64,000 bases of DNA from Siphonodentalium dalli. Lineage: Eukaryota > Mollusca > Scaphopoda > Gadilida > Siphonodentaliidae. The notes below the pieces were generated by a model. The model made no database searches and had not been told where the DNA came from. It worked only from the letters and a program-made list of their open reading frames with translations. Position numbers and translations under genes: made by a program. Numbering within the stretch: the first letter of the stretch is position 1; each line of letters begins with the position of its first letter. The stretch is from contig CP136068.1 of NCBI GenBank assembly GCA_032622095.1, positions 9,093,314 through 9,157,313 of the forward strand, in the 5' to 3' direction. Below are positions 59,546-64,000 of this stretch, in pieces.

Positions 59546-59819
59546 GTTTCCGTCAAAATAGATAATGAAGTGAGGCATCAGGCTATCATCCAGCCACCCA
59601 CAGTCGTAAACACTCGTATTTTTCAGACAGCGGGGGATTGTTTTCTTAAATAAGTGTGCATAACTTAATACAAATATGAATAAATGAACATATATTGAGA
59701 ATTTTCGCGACGGCGACTTTAACTGTTAACTAGATATGTAAATAAGACCGTTGTTGTCGTTATATTTAGTTGAGAATGTCCAAAAAAATTAGGAAGTGTT
59801 AGGTTTGAAATTCCAAAAG

Positions 59820-60433
59820 TTGGACAGTATCAAGTACGGGCTGGAAATGCTGCCAAGGGGCAGTAATTTGGGTCTGGTATATACAAAGGGATCAGATGTA
59901 GAAACATTCGAAACCAAAATACGCCCAATTTGCTTGGGTCGGGGTCGATTCGGTCCAGGGCTGTTTCGGCCGGGCTTGTTCGGCCCATGGTTTGGGCCGA
60001 ATAGTCTCACCTAAAAATGTTTTTATCAGTAGGATATTTGGATGTTTATATATATTTTTCTTTTGTATGTTATTTTATTATTATAATAAAGCGTTTAATA
60101 TTTTGATTAAAGTGTTTAAAAGGGTAGCATTGCTCTAGTTTATATTATGTATATTGATCTTATGATTTGATTTAATATTCTTACCTGTAATTTGTCTGTG
60201 ATAAAGTTGATAATAAAGTTGTAGATATATGTTACTATATAGATTGTTACACTCAGAACGGCTTCTGGCATGTTTGTTTGGACTCGGTTGGTGAGTTGAG
60301 ACTTGTTCATGCAATCACAACATATTTGTTTAAGTGAGGCTTGTTCATGCCTATCACAACATTGTTCCATCTATTTAAGGGTAGTGTGTATGCCCCAATA
60401 CCATATCCCATTAGTTCTTCAATTTGATTAACA
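59820..60433 (+). repeat. 5' region of the MULE-type element, copy 1
   Basis: From gacagtatcaagtacgggctgg to cccattagttctt this segment matches 63193-63840 closely, in the same orientation. It runs up to about 20 bp before the transposase ATG, so it should contain its promoter and 5' untranslated region. It includes a GC-rich stretch, cggccgggcttgttcggccc (59966-59985), that recurs inverted at 62030-62085. Confidence 0.75.
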
Positions 60434-61680
60434 ATGAGCCGACGATACAGTTTACGAGTATTACCAACCAGCACTGACATCGACTATCCATGTGTCCAAT
60501 GTAAAAAGAATGTCCGACCACGCCAACACGCCCTTTCCTGCGACAAATGCGGCAGTGGCAGCACAGATTGGGTAACACCGGCATTACACAGAAAAGTTAT
60601 TTTGACGCCATGAAGGGGCTGTCTTCAATCAACTTTGTGTGCAGCAGATGCCCCGACACAATTGCTTCAACATTTCTGCGAGAAGAGAGGTATATATAGG
60701 CAATTTCTTCGTTCGTTCCTCGTTATCCGTTCCTCGATATCCGTTCCTCGTTATCCGCTCCTTGTTTTTATTTCTATAATATACATTATTATAAATAATA
60801 TCTTTTGTTGCAGTCACGAAACACCAATGGATGTTGTCAACGACACTTCAACTTTCGCATCAACACCCACTGACGACAGCTTAGAAACGATACTTCGACA
60901 GACTGTGGAAGAAACCCTACCGACCATCCTTCAGCAAACAGTGAACGAAACATCCGTCGACAATGTTCAACAGACAGCCAACGAGACAACGACAGCCGAC
61001 AACGACGATCTACTTGTCAGCTTCAACATAACTCGACGCGACTTTGACGACCGACCTGAACAGCACGACATCACCCTCGACGACGAGGAACTGCCAGATG
61101 AAGATGTCCTGGACGTCCCTGTATCGTACAAGGTTCTACCGACAGGCAGCAAAAGACAACAACCGATGTTAGTGTGTACTGATGGTTCCTCGTATGGGAT
61201 AAAGGCATCACACAACGGACGCATCCGTTGGCGTTGCAGCGTTAGAGCTCGGAATGATCCAGGCCTTGCAGCTGCTACATCGATCGGAGAACAGTACATG
61301 AGGAATGACCACGAACATAACCACCCAGCCGATCCATCCCTCATGGTTAGGAAGACTATATACTCAAGAGTTAAAGAAGTAGCTGACCGAGACATGTTCC
61401 GCCCTGCCTTAGATATAGTAGAAGAAATAGTTAGAGATGAAGTTACCACATCGACGGCTCAATTCAAACCAAAGAACTCAACAGCCAAACGAATCGCCAA
61501 CCGAAACCGCAGTAAAAAACGACCTCCAGTGCCGACAGATATTCACTTTGACATCAACAGATAGTTTCTCGACATAGAAGAATTTCTGGTAGCAGATATA
61601 TACATGAACGCTCATCGACACATGATTTACTCGACACCGTTCCAATCCAAGAAATAAAGAAGAAAGAAGAAGACCTACGC
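60434..61680 (+). pseudogene. N-terminal fragment of a FLYWCH/MULE-type transposase, with intron
   Basis: Exon 1 (60434-60689) starts MSRRYSLRVLPTSTD and has a zinc-finger-like segment, CVQCKKNVRPRQHALSCDKC; a 1-bp deletion near 60553-60556 shifts the frame before WQHR, after which NTGITQKSYF and FVCSRC continue the same domain. The donor is at 60690 (gtatat) and the acceptor at 60811-60813 (ttgttgcag), a 124-bp phase-2 intron. Exon 2 (from 60814) has an acidic Thr-rich linker, then a FLYWCH-type finger around WRCS and HEHNHPAD, then TDIHFDINR and a TAG at 61562. Similarity continues past the stop (EEFLVADIY) to TAA near 61657. The DDE catalytic domain is absent. The second FLYWCH cysteine is also missing (GLAAAT where C-x-A is usual). 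Confidence 0.65.
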
Positions 61681-62009
61681 AATGTTTTAATATTTATAAA
61701 TAAATAATGTATTGACTGATTTTTCCATGTTTAATCTTGTTTTTAATCATTAAATAATCAGATGTTTTATCATGTAAACTGTATATATTTACTGTTTTAA
61801 CTTGTTTTTAATCAATAAATGTTCGTATCTTTCATCATATATTCACGTTATTGTTCGAATTTGTTGCTGTGTTAATTACTATGTATATATACCCATTACT
61901 ATTGTTGCCAATAAAACGTTAATTACAAACATAATCTCCATTGTCATCAAAAGACCGGTCCCAAATCAAAGGCAATTAACATGCCGTCCAATTAACACCC
62001 ACACTACCT
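61681..62009. other. AT-rich 3' flank of the transposase fragment
   Basis: Contains two related segments, tgtttaatcttgtttttaatcatta and tgttttaacttgtttttaatcaata (about 61729 and 61793), a short tandem duplication. No gene was found. Confidence 0.5.
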
Positions 62010-62020
62010 AATTACCCGAA

Positions 62021-62090
62021 TTGAATAGGGGCCGAACAAGCCCGGCCGAACAAGCCCGGTTGAAAGAGCCCTGGGCTGGACCTCCAACTG
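62021..62090 (-). repeat. Inverted counterpart of the GC-rich end at 59940-60005
   Basis: ggccgaacaagcccggccgaac and gccctgggctggacc on plus are the reverse complement, with changes, of ggtccagggctgtttcggcc and gggcttgttcggccc at 59958-59985. This fits terminal or subterminal inverted repeats of the element holding the transposase fragment. The exact ends and target duplication could not be fixed. Confidence 0.5.
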
Positions 62091-62226
62091 TATTTATGGA
62101 CGCAAACATCACAATCATACATGTAGCCATCAGGAACAGAAACATTGTATATATATATAGACATACGCTCACCATTCACAATGAAGAAAATAGCGAAGCC
62201 AACAAGTATTCCGAAGTGTTGAGGCA

Positions 62227-62375
62227 TTTTGTAGTTAAAAAACCATGGCACATAATACGATGTGACTTTCTCCGACATTACACGGATCAGACATACATCA
62301 GCGATGTTTTGTAGTTAAATATATGATGGCACGCAATATGAAATTACTCGGACCACATATGCATCAGCGATGTTT
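62227..62375 (+). repeat. Two copies of an 80-bp direct repeat
   Basis: ttttgtagttaaa ... catcagcgatg occurs at about 62227-62306 and 62307-62375 with substitutions between the copies. Confidence 0.6.
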
Positions 62376-62551
62376 AGCGAATTGTAACTAGTTGATATGA
62401 GTTAATTCATACAGTGATAGTGCAGCGCTTCTAACGAAGTACTTCCTGAACGACGACTTAGGTTAGAAGAAACGCAGTAGGCCAGTTCTCAGAAATCATC
62501 AAGTTTAGAAGTTTGCTGCACCCCCTCCATCAACGGTTTCTGTATATCAAC

Positions 62552-62977
62552 TTAACCCTTTCAGTGTCAGGGGCCGATCTCATTGGCCCTAATTTACGGT
62601 CTGTAAAATCGGCCCTAAAAAAATAAAAAAAATGTTTTTTGTTTTTTTAGATTGTGTTTTTTTTTTGTGTATGCTTAAGCATACTATAGCGAATTTAAAA
62701 ACAAACTGGTTAAAACCTTAGGGGCATATGTTATAACTCAAAACTATCACCAAGTATTCATAGTAATAATTTTGATGCCCATGAAAAACGTAAGATTCCC
62801 TGGCACTAAACCTACAAAATAAGTCTGTTAAAGAATATAAGAAAAAATTATTAAAATTGTAAAAAATAATAACAAATGATGAAAAATTGTTATGGTCGAC
62901 TCGCATATATAAGAGAATGCATTGGCACACGGTATATGGTTTGATACAAAAATCGGACCTGGCACTGAAAGGGTTAA
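62552..62977. mobile_element. Second piggyBac-like MITE
   Basis: TTAA at 62552-62555 followed by ccctttcagtgtcagg, and cctggcactgaaaggg followed by TTAA at 62974-62977, form inverted termini with a TTAA duplication. The interior is AT-rich with T runs and contains ggtcgactcgcatatataag and its continuation agaatgcattggcaca (62894-62928), the same motif that builds the hairpins of the MITE at 34516-34915, although the two terminal repeats differ after ccctt. Confidence 0.8.
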
Positions 62978-63192
62978 AGGGCATTATTAAATCGATCGGA
63001 CTGGATTTCCCTCTAGGAAGTTTAGATGTAGGTGGTGAATTGTAAATGGAGTTAGTCTAAACATGTTTTTATTTACAAATCCAAACAAATAACATAATAT
63101 ACAGATGACACATATATGCACGAGGGCTTATATGAAGTATTATCCTCGTTGGTAACATGCCCCGTCCCCAGTAAGTGAGGAGGGGTATAGAT
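62978..63192. other. Intergenic, nothing recognised
   Basis: A stretch near 63070-63160 (acaaatccaaacaaataaca ... ctcgttggtaacatg) resembles 63852-63985 (aaaaatcaaacatatgacat ... ctcgtggaataaatg), a possible further repeat family. Confidence 0.35.
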
Positions 63193-63840
63193 GAGACAGT
63201 ATCAAGTACGGGCTGGAAATGCCAAGGGGCAGTAATTTGGGTCTGGTATATACAAAGTGATCAGATGTAGAAACATTCGAAACCAAAATACGCCCAATTT
63301 GCTTGGGTCGGGGTCGATTCGGTCCAGGGCTGGTTCGGCCGGGCTTGTTCGGCCCATGGTTTGGGCCGAATAGTCTCACCTAAAAATGTTTTTATCAGTA
63401 GAATATTTGGATGTTTATATATATATTTCTTTTGTATGTTATTTTATTATTATAATAAACGTTTAATATTTTGATTAAAGTGTTTAAAAGGGTAGCATTG
63501 CTCTAGTTTATATTATATATATTGATCTTATGATTTGATTTAATATTCTTACCTGTGATTTGTCTGTGAGAAAGTTGATAATAAAGTTGTAGATATATGT
63601 TACTATATAGATTGGTACATGTATCTACCTTTTTACACTCAGAACGGCTTCTGGTATGTTTGTTTGGACAAGATAAAACGGTGATTGATCTGAGTTGAGA
63701 ATCACTCGGTTGGTGAGTTGAGACTTGTTCATGCAATCACAACATATTTGTTTAAGTGAGGCTTGTTCATGCCTATCACAACATTGTTCCATATATTTAA
63801 GGGTAGTGTGTATGCCCCAACACCATATCCCATTAGTTCT
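63193..63840 (+). repeat. 5' region of the MULE-type element, copy 2 (no transposase)
   Basis: Matches 59820-60420 nearly throughout. It has an insertion of about 20 bp (ggtacatgtatctaccttt, about 63614) and one of about 35 bp (agataaaacggtgattgat, about 63669). The match stops at cccattagttctt; the next bases (ggtgtaaacaat) do not match the coding start of copy 1. It is either a truncated copy or a solo promoter segment. Confidence 0.8.
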
Positions 63841-64000
63841 TGGTGTAAACAATATTTATTTCAAAAAATCAAACATATGACATAAACATAATATACATGT
63901 AGAAATATATAGATTTATGAAGAGGATTGGACAACAAGCAAAATGCTTTTTTAAAGTCCTCTCCTCGTGGAATAAATGTTACCTCAAGTGACAAAAATAT
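63841..64000. other. Window end, nothing recognised
   Basis: AT-rich, with weak similarity to 63060-63160. No gene is seen. Confidence 0.35.

Noticed and set aside
59789-60014. Pro/Gly/Asn-rich frames on both strands (repeated again near 63.2-63.4 kb)
   Set aside because: They come from the GC-rich inverted-repeat end of the MULE-type element and have no coding signature.
60967-61449. 160-codon minus-strand frame opposite the FLYWCH exon
   Set aside because: Antisense shadow; the plus strand has the splice sites and the recognised domain.

Overview
The window is repeat-rich, AT-rich animal DNA with almost no host protein coding. It points to an aquatic invertebrate, most likely a mollusc or another lophotrochozoan. 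The reasons are an intron-bearing Ig-domain exon, a P2RX7-C-like exon, a FLYWCH/MULE transposase gene with an intron, a Ngaro-type tyrosine-recombinase retrotransposon, tRNA-derived SINEs and many short DNA transposons. The species assignment is inference only.

Layout. Positions 1-18764 are a tandem satellite with a 361-bp unit, itself a diverged dimer of 180- and 181-bp halves. It is organised into higher-order repeats (about 3970 bp, 9-11 units; then 1803 bp, 5 units) and decays at its right edge. A 2.8-kb spacer (18765-21584) with a fold-back element, a small inverted-repeat transposon and a GGGA-rich minisatellite separates it from a second array of the same satellite in the opposite orientation (21585-28866; 1082-bp, 3-unit higher-order repeat). 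One badly decayed unit lies further out at 29109-29230. Positions 28867-34110 hold TCAAGGTCA-rich interspersed repeats. A piggyBac-like MITE sits at 34516-34915. An old AT-rich repeat domain (35040-38030 and 44231-45098) carries a 6.2-kb Ngaro retrotransposon on the minus strand (38033-44230). The element has split direct repeats, intact gag-like and RT/RNase H reading frames, and broken tyrosine recombinase and SGNH hydrolase frames. A paralogous repeat copy shows the empty insertion site.

Positions 45052-48124 contain remnants of non-LTR retrotransposons: an ORF1 remnant on minus and an ORF2 3' end on plus. An Ig-like exon with phase 1-1 boundaries is at 49758-50192 (minus). Two SINEs in opposite orientation, a 275-bp duplication, several long hairpins and a pair of fold-back elements with a common core follow. 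A P2RX7-C-like terminal exon lies at 56357-56748 (minus), and a possible upstream exon near 59307-59545. The right end has a truncated MULE-type transposase gene (60434-61680) whose 5' region recurs at 63193-63840, and a second piggyBac-like MITE (62552-62977).

Taken together this is not a gene neighbourhood but a satellite/transposon domain. The most notable structures are the dimeric higher-order satellite in two opposed arrays (a centromere- or heterochromatin-like architecture) and the nearly complete Ngaro element.
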